From: Oenanthe sinensis
Lineage: Eukaryota; Streptophyta; Magnoliopsida; Apiales; Apiaceae
DNA length: 64,000 nucleotides
Direction: 5' to 3'
NCBI GenBank assembly: GCA_028671895.1
Contig: CM053795.1
Location: forward strand, 12,793,501-12,857,500
Shown piece after piece: positions 1-11,030 of this stretch; the first letter of the stretch is position 1; each line of letters begins with the position of its first letter. The notes beneath the pieces are model-generated. The model was given only the letters and a program-made list of their open reading frames with translations, did no database searches and was not told the DNA's origin. The translations under genes were made by a program, and so were the position numbers.

Positions 1-337
1 TCTCTTACACTGCCTATACTATTAAGTTTAATGTCTACTGATTATACTTATATACACACACATCAATATATATATACACATAATGCACAGTTGTTTTATC
101 AAGTTGGAAATATATATAGTCCAACGCCTCCATAGAAGAATAGGCATCAGTTCGAACAAGGTAGAAATGGAAACGTTACAGATGATGGATGCAAAATAAC
201 ATATACATCTAGTTCGATTTACAGGAAGAAAATAAATAGTATACTGTAAAAGTGCAAGCATTGTTGAAAATATTAAAGTCACGTGAAGAAAACATAGCCT
301 CAAATATATTGGAACAACTTATAACTTGGGAACTAAC

Positions 338-1487
338 CTTCTGGAACCCCTTGGCCAATCAGTCGGGCCTTTCTACCTGTCTGCTCCAAAGCTTCACTCA
401 TAGTCTTCACAGGAGATGACCCAAGGACTCTAACCACTTGATTACTCAGATCTACTTCAACATTCTTGACACCTAAAAAACATACACAGAATCTCAACTA
501 TAAGATATAACACAATTTACAGACATTGACAAGTCCCTTATCAATTACTAGAGCTTTAGGACTCACCAGTAATTGTATTCAACTTATTCTTGACAGCATT
601 AACACAACCATCACACTTCATATCCACCATAAACTCCGTCTGTCATCAAAATAACACTATAATGCCATAAGAAACCTATGTGAATGAATACAGTTCTATA
701 ATCAGCCTCAAAATTATATTTGGATTAGTTAAATTATATTTACTCAAACCCGACTATTGACATGATTCTCACAAGACAAATCCCTACAACAAGTTAATGA
801 CCAAAATTTATATTCCTTTCAACTTCATTTTTAATTATATCAAATTTCAATAAATTTTAGAGCGCTGCAAAATCTGACAACAGACATTAGCTAATTAAGC
901 CAAACCCCAAACTCGGTAACAATATTTACTAAGCAAAAGTGGAGCCAAAAGCATCAAATCATTCAATCAAATTTGCTGTCACCATATCAGCTAAACAAAT
1001 CAAGAAAAGGAACCCAATTCCATATAATTTACTAAACACATATAAATCAAAACTTACCAGAAGGTCAGGCAACACAACCCCATTCTGCAAATCACCAAAA
1101 AACAAAATAATCATTAATAAAAAACCCAATGAAATTAATCTGAAAATTCACATTTTTTTTCTGCTAAATGAAAATTTACATCTTTAATAAAAAGAAAATG
1201 AAAATGAAAACTTGACCAAGAAAATAAATGACCTGGGGTGAAGAGGGTTTGTAATCTGATGAAGGAGCATCCATGTGAAGAGCAGAGGGAGGTTTGGTGA
1301 GATTCTTGGAGAGACCCAGATTATCAAATGGCTTGTTTATTGAAAAAGATTGAAACTTTAGGGTTTTGGGGAGGGAAAAACAAGGGGAAGATGAAGAAGA
1401 AGATGGTGTAGAGAGAGAAGTGAAAGTAAGAGCTGCTACAGCTGCTGCTGCGGTGGTAGTTGTAGCAGCTGACCTGATGAAACCCAT
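338..1487 (-). CDS. CCS: Copper chaperone for superoxide dismutase, chloroplast type (5' part; continues past the left edge)
   Basis: CCS delivers copper to, and oxidises the disulfide of, Cu/Zn superoxide dismutase in plastid and cytosol. Four coding exons are visible, read right to left: 1233-1487, 1058-1084, 567-639 and 338-472, all with GT/AG borders and compatible phase. Residues 1-70 are rich in Ala, Ser and Thr and fit a plastid transit peptide; an internal Met at about 72 could start a cytosolic form. The heavy-metal-associated domain follows, with the copper motif MKCDGC (Cys103 and Cys106), then the conserved stretch ending in LIGQGVPE. The SOD-like and C-terminal domains must lie in exons left of position 1, because the window begins inside the next intron. 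The very short 27 bp second exon is closed by clear splice sites. Identification rests on strong recall of plant CCS proteins. Confidence 0.93.
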
Positions 1488-2688
1488 TACCTTATTCTAG
1501 ATGCTCTCGAATAATCTTTTGTGGACTTTCACCATTTTCTTTTCTTTTCGGATTTCTTTTTTTACATGTTTACCGCAATTATTTGAAATAAAGCTGTGCT
1601 CAAAATGCACACCAAAAAAAAAAAAATTTGAATTGTTTCGGAAAATTTTGATTCAAAAAATTCCTTTTAAATTTGATTTGATCCACAGATTTAAATAATT
1701 TATAATTTTTTTGAAAAAGTTTGATTCAAAAAAAATTAAATTCAACCTCAATTCGAAAAAGTCCAAATTTAAATTTAATTTGAACAAAAGCGTGATTAAA
1801 TTCGGATAAAATGATGTCATGTATTTTATTTGAATTTCTTAATGTTTGGATAAAATTTTGAATATATTATTTATCTAATATAAAGAATCAATTGAAGGTC
1901 CAAGAGCATCTCCAATTGACTCACTAAACAAATTCCTAAATAAAAAAATAGAGAATCTAAAAAAAAAATATAGTTCAAATATAGCTCTAAGAGACTCATA
2001 GTGACTCTTAAAAATCTTAGGAGCCTCTTCTATTCTCTCTAATTTAGGAAGCACTGCATAACTCCCAAGAATAAGTTCAACAGTGTCTTAGTTGATTTCT
2101 TATAAATATTATAAAATAATAGTTTCTATTGATTTAAATAATCTATTTTGTATGTCAATTCCAACAATATTCCCTATATTTATTTTTTATTATTATAATA
2201 ATAAATTTGAATCTAAGTAATCTTAAAAAGAAGGAAAAAGAAAAAAAAAAAAGAGGTAAGAAAAGGGAGGGAAATGAATTTTTTATCTACAGGACATATA
2301 GGATATCTCCCAGAGGATCACATAGACTAATAAAATTTATAATATCATAATGTTTGAGGGAATCACTTTTATGTCATATTCTTTATTTTTGAGTTTAGAA
2401 GTTCATTTAGGGATATTGTTGCACCTGCTCCAAATTTTTTATATCAATAAAATATTCATTCCACGAAAAACATCCGATATAAGGAGATGTTCAAAATTAA
2501 CAAACCACCATGACAAAATCGCGTCACTTCACATTCTCTTCAATCTCCGATTAATATATGTTCACTTCTGCCTAATGAGTTCCCATGTCGTCCAAAAGTA
2601 TACAACAAAACACAACACTAGTGAAGAAATCAATGATATACAATCTGCAGCTTGCTTAATTCTAGACATATTGTCTTCATATGTATGC
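1488..2688. other. Intergenic region between CCS and the subtilase pseudogene
   Basis: This stretch is AT-rich with no convincing gene. It is the upstream region of CCS, which reads leftward from 1487. From about 1902 the phrase GAGCATCTCCAATTG resembles the conserved end of a common class of plant MITEs, but I could not find a matching inverted end, so no element is called. A purine-rich tract lies near 2225-2275. Open frames near 2350-2690 show no recognisable subtilase prodomain, though that is where one would be expected. Confidence 0.6.
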
Positions 2689-4563
2689 CAAATGTTGCCG
2701 TTGAGACATGCAAATCATCCAAGCACTGCCGTTAAAAAGGGGGTGATTATTGGAATTCTAGATGGAGGAATTTTGCCTACACTTACCCTTCATTTACAGA
2801 TGAAGGAATGCCTTCTCCACCAGCTAGATGGAAAGGGAAGTGCGAATTTGTTACTTCAAAGTGTAACAATAAAATCATTGGTGCGAGATCATTTAACAAC
2901 TCTGCAACAATCGTCTCTTCTCTTGATCAAGACGGACATGGAAGCCATTTAGCTGGTATAGCTGCTGGAAATTTTGTGGAAAATGCTGAAGTGCTTGGAC
3001 TTGGTAATGGCACAGCTGTAGGGGTTGCGCCTAAAGCTCACTTGGCAATCTACAAAGTGTGCCCTGTAACAGACAAGTGTTTTGAAAGTGACATACTTGC
3101 AGGAATTGATGCTGCTGTCAATGATGGAGTTGATGTTATCTCCATTTCTATAACGGGGAAGCTTTCCGTGCCATTTTTTCAAGATGTTATTGCTGTTGGA
3201 TCATTTGCAGCAATTCAGAAAGGCATATTTGTAAGCTGCTCTGCCGGAAACACAGGCCCGTCAAACAGCACGGTGTTAAATGATTCCCCTTGGATTTTAA
3301 CTGTTGGTGCAAGCACCACAGACAGAAGCTTCAAAGTCACTGCAAAACTAGGAAATGATGAAGAGTTTTCCGGTGAATCCTTGTTCCAACCAAAAGATTT
3401 CTCTTCAGCACTAATGCCTCTTATTTATGCTGATTCAAATAACAACTCCAACTCTTCATTATGTGTTGAAGGATCCTTAGAAGGGATTGATGTCAAAGGA
3501 AAGATAGTACTATGTGAGCGAGGACTCGCTACAAGAATGTCTAAAGGAGAGACAGTCAGAAAATCTGGTGGTTCAGCAATGATATTGATGAATCAAGAAA
3601 TGGACGGATCAACCACTATAGTGGAAAATCATGCTCTCCCTGCAGCACATGTGAGTTATGCCACGGCTTAAAATAAAAGCTTTTATAAATTCAACGCTAC
3701 AGCCTAAAGCAGCAATCGTTTTTAAAGGAACTGCAAATGGAGATCCACAGCTGGCTCCTGCAGTTGCGTCCTTCTCTCCAAGAGGTCCTAGCATAACAAC
3801 CCCAGGAATTCTGAAACCAGACATAGTTGGACCTGGAGTGAACATTTTATCAGCACGGCCATTCTCTGTTGATGGTAATTCAAATTCAATATCCACGTTT
3901 AACGTTCAATCCGGTACATCTATGTCATGTCCTCACTTCAGTGGCATCGCTGCTTTGCTTAAAAGTGCACATCCTAATTGGTCACTAGCTGCAATTAAGT
4001 CTGCGATCATGACCACCGCTGATCTACTCAACCTCAATAATAATCCCATTGTCACAGAAAGCTTAATGCCAGCTGATATTTTCGCTATTGGTGCAGGCCA
4101 TGCCAATCCATCAAAAGCCAATAATCCTGGACTTGTATATGACATTCATCCAGATGAATACATATCATACTAGTGTGGCCTAGGATACTCGGACGACCAA
4201 GTTAGAATAATCACACATCAAACGGCAAATTGCACCAACGAAACAAGCATACCAGAAGCACAACTAAACTACCCTTCATTTTCAATCATTCTTGCCTCTA
4301 TCAACCAAATATACACAAGAACAATGACTAATGTTGGAGAACCAATCTCATCATACACCATCGAAATCATTCCACCAAAAGGTGTTCATGTGACGGTCAA
4401 TCCTACAAGACTTGATTTCACAGAAGCAGACCAACGATTAATTTATCAAGCAACATTTAGCCGATCAACTGAAGCTATAAACAATCAGTATGTTCAAGGA
4501 TCCCTGAAATGGACATCATCACATTATTCAGTTGGGAGCCCAATATCTGTGAAGCTAGTTTAA
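2689..4563 (+). pseudogene. Subtilisin-like serine protease (plant subtilase) pseudogene
   Basis: Plant subtilases are secreted S8 serine proteases. All three catalytic regions can be recognised: the Asp region GVIIGILDGG near 2740-2770, where the usual DTG reads DGG; the His region DGHGSHLAG near 2935-2955; and the Ser region GTSMSCPH near 3915-3940. The oxyanion Asn region SAGNTGP and a fibronectin-like C-terminal domain ending at 4563 are also present. The gene is broken in at least three places: a frameshift near 2777-2790 just after the Asp motif, a second near 3658-3668 inside the PA-like domain, and an in-frame TAG at 4171-4173 where relatives read YLCGLGY. The signal peptide and prodomain are missing or unrecognisable. 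Homologous codons run on after the stop, so decay looks fairly recent. No introns are evident, as is common in this family. Confidence 0.9.
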
Positions 4564-4629
4564 GCACTCAATAATCAAAGATCCAAGCTATAAATGCAAA
4601 CTTACATTTCAAGTACAAAATCAAATATT

Positions 4630-4850
4630 GGCCCTGTTTGGCAACCCATTTTTTCCGGAAATAAGCCCTTATTTCCGGGAAAAAAGTAGGTATGTATGTA
4701 CTTTTTCTGAAAATAACTTATTTTTTATTTTGAAGATAATATTTAATTTTAAAATTCTAAAATAAATATTTATCTTTAAAAAAAAATGAAAATATGTAAA
4801 AAATAAAAATAAAATAAGTTACTTATTTTAAATTTAAGTAACCCCAAACA
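4630..4850. mobile_element. MITE-like element (hAT-type ends), about 220 bp
   Basis: The segment opens with GGCCCTGTTTGGC and closes with ACCCCAAACA, giving short imperfect inverted ends, and its interior is AT-rich with internal palindromes such as CCGGAAATAAG. The flanks CAAATATT and CAAATTATT resemble an imperfect 8 bp target duplication. A similar element lies at 48648-48865. Boundaries are approximate. Confidence 0.5.
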
Positions 4851-5091
4851 AATTATTGTTAAGATTATAGAGTGAGCAATGATATCATAGGATCCGTCAA
4901 ACTATCTAAGGAAACAACAGCTAGGATTTTAACAGCACACCAAACACAATCACAATCACAGCCAATAAGGAAGCAACAGCTAGAATTTCAAGAATTACTT
5001 CTTACAAGTTACAACTGACCTGGACCCTATATACATAGTACAAAAGTAAAAGTAGATGTGTATGTGTTTCATTACAGAACATAATTTTTGA
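4851..5091. other. Short upstream region of the first HPR3-like gene
   Basis: This AT-rich stretch lies between a MITE-like element and the HPR3-like start codon and presumably holds its promoter and leader. No distinctive motif was recognised. Confidence 0.4.
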
Positions 5092-6220
5092 ATGGCCACT
5101 ATGCAAGAAACTCAAGAAACACAAAACTCTCATTCATCAACAACTAAAAATGAATCTCTACCATTAGTTTATTACCATCGATCACCAACTTTCAAATTAT
5201 CCTTCAACCAATGGCTCGAACCCTGGTTCCAGCTTCTCGAACCCGATCACCCACAATTCTCCAGTCTATCTCAAACCGTCCGGGCCCTTGTAGTTGTGGG
5301 TCCGGCTCCACTCACCAGAGAGACACTAGAGAAGCTTCCAGGGCTAGAGATAGTGGTTGGAAGTAGCGCAGGCGTGAACCACATTGATGTTGCTGAGTGC
5401 CATCGCCGTGGCATCAAAGTAACTAACACCGGAGATGCTTTCTCAGATGATGTTGCTGATTATGCTGTTGGGTTGTTGGTTGATGTTCTCCGACGAGTCT
5501 CTGCCGCCGATCGTTTTGTTCGGGCTGGGTTGTGGCCTGTCAATGGAATCTACCCTCTTGGTTCTAAGGTCAATGTCTCACTTTCTCATCATTATTTACA
5601 CACATACATGCAGTCTTGGAATCTATGATGTTTTGTTATTTTTTCTTGGGCTTTCTTGATGTTAATGAAAAGCACTGAAATCTTTACAAATGCAGATAGG
5701 GGGTAAGCGTGTCGGGATCATTGGGCTGGGAAGTATTGGCTTTAGGATTGCTAAAAGGCTGGAAGCATTTGGTTGCGTAATTTCCTACAATTCAAGGAAA
5801 AGCAAGGCACATGTTTCGTATCCTTATTACGCCAATGTTTATGACCTTGCAGCCAACAGTGATGTTCTCATTGTTTGTTGTGCATTAACCAAGGAGACTC
5901 ATCACTTGATTAACAAGGATGTGATGAATGTTTTAGGAAAGAATGGTGTGATCATTAATGTTGGTCGTGGAGCTCTCATTGATGAGAAGGAACTAGTCAA
6001 GTTTTTGGTGCAAGGTGAGATTGGAGGGGCAGGTCTCGATGTCTACGAGGACGAACCTAGAGTGCCTGAAGAGCTGTTTGGATTAGACAATGTTGTTTTA
6101 TCTCCTCATAGAGCTGTTTTGACCCCAGAATCTATGGCAGCAGTGAGAAATGTGGTCATCGAAAATTTAAGCGCACTCTTTGCTAATAAGCCTTTGCTGT
6201 CCCAGATCATGCCTGAGTGA
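5092..6220 (+). CDS. Glyoxylate/hydroxypyruvate reductase HPR3-like, tandem copy 1
   Basis: This is a D-2-hydroxyacid dehydrogenase that reduces hydroxypyruvate, glyoxylate or 4-hydroxyphenylpyruvate with NAD(P)H, probably in the cytosol. Two exons, 5092-5568 and 5696-6220, join in phase 0 through a 127 bp GT-AG intron to give 333 aa. The N-terminal catalytic lobe carries SSAGVNHID. The Rossmann fold carries GLGSIG at 169-174. The catalytic residues of the family are present: Arg250 in NVGRG, Glu279 in YEDEP and His297 in SPHRAV. Length matches plant HPR3 proteins of roughly 310-330 aa. The next gene is a tandem paralogue with the same intron position. HPR3 and HPPR-type enzymes are hard to separate by eye, so the exact substrate is inferred only at family level. 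Confidence 0.9.
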
Positions 6221-6554
6221 AGTTATACTAATAGTACCCATGTTCTCCCACTTATATTGTAAACTTTTTAAGCATATATACTTGCCTCTATCAATGATCG
6301 GCAATGTTAATTACAATATGTTGAAGGCAATTTCTGTCCCTACTCAAATGAATAAAGTAATGCTAATTATGCTATGAATGGATTGATTATTATTCTTCTG
6401 TCTTCTTGTGTTGACATTTATACTAGTTGCAATCTTTTGTACAATCTAGTGTCTTGAATAAATAATTGTAGTATAGTTTTATTGAATAATTACAAGACCA
6501 ATGAGCAAATAAAGACAAGACAGTGATTAGTATATCCTTCTTCAAGAATCAATA
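6221..6554. other. Spacer between the tandem HPR3-like genes
   Basis: These 334 bp hold the 3' end of copy 1 and the promoter of copy 2. Possible plant poly(A) signals of the AATAAA type occur near 6349 and 6460. Nothing else was recognised. Confidence 0.5.
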
Positions 6555-8215
6555 ATGGAGGCTTCCGCTTCTGAATTATCTAGCCCAAATAACATTAATG
6601 AACTTCCTCTGGTACTATATCATTGCAACCTAAAATATAAGGACATCCCCATTAGCCATTTGATCCGATCTCGTTTTCGCCTCCTGGAAGTCTCTGATCC
6701 ATCCTTTCCCGCCCTATCCTGCTCTGTCCGGGTCTTGCTCTGTGTAGGCATTTCAGCACTCACTGCTGAAACTTTAGACCAGCTCCCTTCGCTAGAATGT
6801 GTGGTGGGATCTAGCGTTGGAGTCAACCACATCGATGTTGTAGAGTGTTGTCGCCGTGGAATTAAAGTCACCACTGCTGGTGATGCCTACACTGAAGATG
6901 TTGCAGATTATGCAATTGGCCTATTGATAGATGTTCTTCGTCGGCTTTCATCTGCAGATCGATTTGTGCGGGATGGATTGTGGCCTGTAAAAGGAGAGTA
7001 CCCTCTTGCTTCTAAGGTAAATACTCTAATTTGTCTAAATATTTTAATTTGTTATTGCATCTAATACAATTAAATTTCTTGAAATAAGAACTATATTATT
7101 GAAACTGTTGTGTTTATGTATATATTATGTACTGTTAAATGCAGACTGTGTACATTTCATTCCTCCCTAGACCCTACCCTGTGTATGTTTGGTTGTTTCT
7201 ACTTTCTATTATCGTGCTAGGAGTCTTTAGCAGCATTTCACAGTTTTCAGATCAAGAAATAAACTGACTGAAATGTATTACATTGACTTGTGTCATGCTA
7301 GTTAATCATCTGATAATCACACAATATTTTGCACCTAGATGCAGTAGGAAGAAACCAATACTATCTGCTAAGTAGGTTACATCAGCGTATTTCCTAATAT
7401 TGCCAGAGAACTTCCTGTTTTTCTTACTTTTGAATTTTTTTGAGGTTTGTTATGTGCAAACAGCTGTTTGGCCTAGAAGTAATGTATTGTTTGTTAAGTA
7501 GGTTATATTGTAGTGGTTGCAAGTTAAACTAGCCATGTGAAAAAATAAATATTCAATCCCAGTGATATTTTTCATTGTTCAAGCTTGGGTTTTCCCCATA
7601 ACTGGAAATTACTTTTTGATGCATGTATACTGATAATGCATCAGTGTACTAGATAGCTTTAAGTATAACAGTTACACTTTCATCCTGCAGTTGGGTGGGA
7701 AACGTGTGGGGATTGTAGGACTTGGAAGTATTGGTTCTGCGATTGCGAAAAGGTTAGAGCCATTTGGCTGCATTATCGCTTACAATTCGAGGAAGAAGAA
7801 GACACATGTTACCTTCCCATATTATGAAACCATTCATGACCTTGCAAGGAATAGTGACGCTCTCATTGTTTGTTGTACATTGACAAATGAAACTCGCCAC
7901 TTGATTAACAAGGATGTAATGGCATCTCTGGGAAAGACTGGTGTCATTGTTAATGTTGGACGTGGGCCTCTCATTGATGAGAAAGAATTAGTACAGTGTT
8001 TGCTGCAAGGTGAGATTGGAGGAGCTGCTCTTGACGTTTTCGAGGATGAGCCCCATGTGCCAGAAGAGCTACTTGCATTGGACAATGTTGTGCTGTCTCC
8101 ACATGGAGCTATGAAAACCCCGGAATCCTTTTCAGCCTTAGTAAGTGTAATTATGGGTAACTTGGACGCATTCTTTGCAAACCAGCCCTTGCTTTCAGAG
8201 ATGAAACTTACATGA
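6555..8215 (+). CDS. Glyoxylate/hydroxypyruvate reductase HPR3-like, tandem copy 2
   Basis: This is the second member of the tandem pair, with the same predicted reaction class as its neighbour. Exons 6555-7016 and 7691-8215 join in phase 0 to give 328 aa. The intron sits at the same codon (after the SK of PLASK) but is 674 bp instead of 127 bp. The Rossmann GLGSIG and the catalytic Arg245 (NVGRG), Glu274 (FEDEP) and His292 (SPHGAM) are all intact, so both copies should be active enzymes. Exon 2 has the same length in both copies (525 bp) and the protein is clearly diverged, so the duplication is not very recent. Substrate preference may differ, because residues after the catalytic His differ (RAVLTPE in copy 1, GAMKTPE here). 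Confidence 0.9.
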
Positions 8216-8710
8216 AAAATAGTCCCTCTTTTATCTTAAAGGCATTAATTATTCTACACTAATAAAACAAGACTTACTATTGTCCAGATCATAATATTAT
8301 GTCATATTAGCATGGAGGTTTTACTTTTCCACTGTTGTCTTTTTCTGCACAATCTTATAAATGGTTTGTCTGAGACTACTTTGATTGTGCAAGATGTTGA
8401 ACAAGCTAAGCTCTAAACTAACTGAGGATACATAATTTAGACTGTAGTTGGACTATCCTGAAATCGTTTCATGTTGTATTATTAAACAAAGGACATGAGT
8501 AATTGAACTTGGCAAAATGTTAGTAATCAACACTCTATAGTTGAATTCGTTGCAATAAACATTATTAAACATATTCCAAACATGAGGCAATTGAGACAGT
8601 GGTGTCTAAAGCCTATATAGAAAGAAAGAAAAAGGAAATTACCATATTAATTGTGCCAGATTAAATGTTCCAGATGGTAGCTTTAAATTTTTGATTTATA
8701 GATCTGGAAA
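8216..8710. other. Convergent intergenic region between HPR3 copy 2 and ANS
   Basis: The two flanking genes end toward each other here, so this holds both 3' regions. It is AT-rich and shows no gene or recognisable repeat. Confidence 0.5.
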
Positions 8711-10221
8711 TCAACCCTTAATAGCAGGACCTGAATTTACTACTTTAGGAAGATTATTTTCCTGTTTCAGTGGATAAGAAATTTCAGCTTTTAGAGAACT
8801 GGAATCCTCTTCACATGGCTTCGAGATTTCAGTTTCCGGAGGTTTAGTTTCTTTGCTTTTCGTATTTCCCCCAGGCTGAGGTATTTCAGTGTTAGCATAA
8901 TCCTGTACCTGTGGCTCAACCTTATTTGAGTCAATAGCTTCTTGGCTCTTCCTGAACAGCTTGTGTGCCATATGCTGAGCAAAGGTACGAGGAGGAAAGA
9001 GCGGTGGCTCCGTCTCAGTTACAGTCTCTGGTAGTGGCTTTAGAATAATCTTCTCTTTAGGAGGCTCACAGAAAACGGCCCACGAAATCCTAACCTTTTC
9101 CTTGTTCACAAGTCCCCTGTGAAGAATGCTTTTATACTTGCCATTGCTTAAAATTTCAAGGGTGTCCCCAATGTGTACAATAATGGACTCTGGAACACAT
9201 TTTGCGGTTACCCACTTGCCTCCATAGAAGAGTTGCAAACCAGGCACCATATTATGGAGTATGAAACTGAGTGCACTTACATCAGTGTGAGCTTCAACAC
9301 CAAGAGCTAATTCTGGTTGAGGACACTTGGGGTAGTAATTGATCTTCATTTGGAGTATTAGCTCTTCTAGTCCTCCAACTTCTTTCTCTAGCCTTCCTTC
9401 TTCCAGTCCCAAGCCTAGAGACAACGCAGATAGTAACTTTGTCACTAGGCCTCTTAACTCCTTTGCATACTCCCTTGTTGTCGAACTGCATGATATATTG
9501 AAATTCATATAAAGCTATTTACTATAAACATAAAGTGTGATGACTCACAAGTGCAACATAATCAGAACTTGGCACTTGTTTTTCCTCTAAATTTCTGAAA
9601 CAAATAACAATAAAAGGCAGTTTCTAGCCGTAGTTGTGGATCTTTATTCAGCATATATTCATAGTTGTGTGTGTGTTAGACAGCATATACATACATGTTT
9701 GTTGTGACTTACATATAGTCATCGGGCCTCTTAGGCCAAAGAGACAAATCAGCTTTCTCCTCAGGATAGACAAGGTGGAAGAAATAGTCTTCCCATTCAA
9801 GCTGGCCGCTAGCATTGTTGGCTAGCTTGCTTCCATACCCTTGAATCATTCCAGTGCCCGGATCATTTGCATATTTCTCCTTTTCACCAATTGGTTCAGC
9901 AAAAAAAGCTTGTCCGACCACTCTAACACGATCCATGAGTTCATTTGAAATACCATGGTTAACAAGGTGCATAACTCCCCATTTCACGGCAGCCTCCTTA
10001 ATCATTTCATGGCATTTATCTCTGACAACCTTGTCATCAGAAACAATGTCCGATATGTCAACTATAGGCACTTGAGGCCCTTCATCATTTTTCTCTTCTT
10101 CAAATATGTTGGTGATGCTGGTCAGTTCGTCTTTCGGCCTCACGTATTCTTTCGGAATCAGCTGAATTCCACTCCCAGCCAGGGTCTCTACTCTTGGAGA
10201 TACTGAGGTGGCTGTCACCAT
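8711..10221 (-). CDS. ANS: Anthocyanidin synthase / leucoanthocyanidin dioxygenase with a long C-terminal tail
   Basis: ANS (LDOX) is a cytosolic Fe(II)/2-oxoglutarate dioxygenase that converts leucoanthocyanidins to anthocyanidins late in anthocyanin synthesis. Two exons, 9713-10221 and 8711-9485, are joined by a GT-AG intron in phase 2, giving 427 aa. The hallmark WGVMHLVNHG is present, with iron ligands His236, Asp238 (EAHTD) and His292 (LHRGL), and Arg302 of RIS that holds 2-oxoglutarate. The region INYYPKCPQPELALGVEAHTD and the stretch up to HKLFRK match ANS rather than flavonol synthase. Most ANS proteins end about 10 residues after this point, near 355 aa. Here the frame stays open for about 74 more residues, rich in Pro, Lys, Glu and Ser, with repeated TEIPQP, TEISKP and AEISYP. 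Its upstream region carries a G-box and MYB-like sites. Confidence 0.93.
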
Positions 10222-11030
10222 TGCGGTTTAGTATGTACCCTGTGTTGGTCTCTTAATATGAAATCTTGTAATGTATGTACTTGTGATGCAAATCTTTTTG
10301 TGGTAATTCACTATTAAAGGGAATGTTATATGTGCTAGTGAATCATAGTTAAAAGGAGGGTTGCACGTGGTAAGTTGAATGCCCACTTTACCAAACTAAA
10401 TATGGGAAGTAGTTAATTTGCTTGACTGGTGGTTAGACTGCTCCTCGCCTCCTCCCCATCTGTGTACCAAACATATATATGAAAAATGTATCAATGGTTT
10501 TGATTTTTAAATCACAATCACTTGTAAATTCATCCAAGTAACAAAATTTATATAGTGTTAAAAGGAAAAATTTCATTCACTTGAAAAATAAATAAATAAT
10601 ATACAAGGTCCAAGTCTCTCGCACATAATAATATAGTCGATCCTTTCACACATGGTATCGTTAGAACTTGGAAGGAAATAAATAAGACATGATTTTCATA
10701 TTTTATATGCATGACTCACCACCCTTCTAGCCTCTTAAAATTATTTGCAGATAACGGTATATGTAATACCTGCCTGCACGATGCCACCTAGTTCAAGCAA
10801 CATACAAGTTATTTTTATTGCATATAACACTTACTAAGCAAATACGTGATTAATTATAATACAAGTCATATATACATGACTTTGGAAGACTACCATCTTC
10901 GTGAAAGCATGAATACAAAACCTTCATCTCCATGACTCCATCTGTATTCTGCACTCTGATGTTGGATACATAAACATTAAATCCACATTACAATGGCCAT
11001 TGTGTTTGTTTTCTCCATAAACTTCAAGTC
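10222..11030. promoter_or_regulatory. Divergent promoter region of ANS (minus) and the expansin (plus)
   Basis: About 810 bp separate the two start codons. On the ANS side, a perfect G-box CACGTG lies at 10364-10369, about 145 bp upstream of the ANS ATG, with a MYB-type ACCAAAC nearby at about 10389 and another at about 10467. Such bHLH and MYB sites are typical of late anthocyanin genes controlled by the MYB-bHLH-WD40 complex; activity here is inferred. CCACCTAG near 10789 could be another MYB-like site. No small gene was recognised. Confidence 0.5.

Noticed and set aside
1902..2110. MITE candidate beginning GAGCATCTCCAATTG
   Set aside because: One end fits a known style, but no inverted partner or target duplication was found, so it is only mentioned in the intergenic note.
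5092..10221. Possible specialised-metabolism cluster (two HPR3-like reductases next to ANS, with NRS/ER 40 kb away)
   Set aside because: The enzymes belong to different pathways (photorespiration or phenylpropanoid side reactions, anthocyanin, UDP-rhamnose), no transferase, P450 or scaffold-forming gene is present, and unrelated housekeeping genes lie between.
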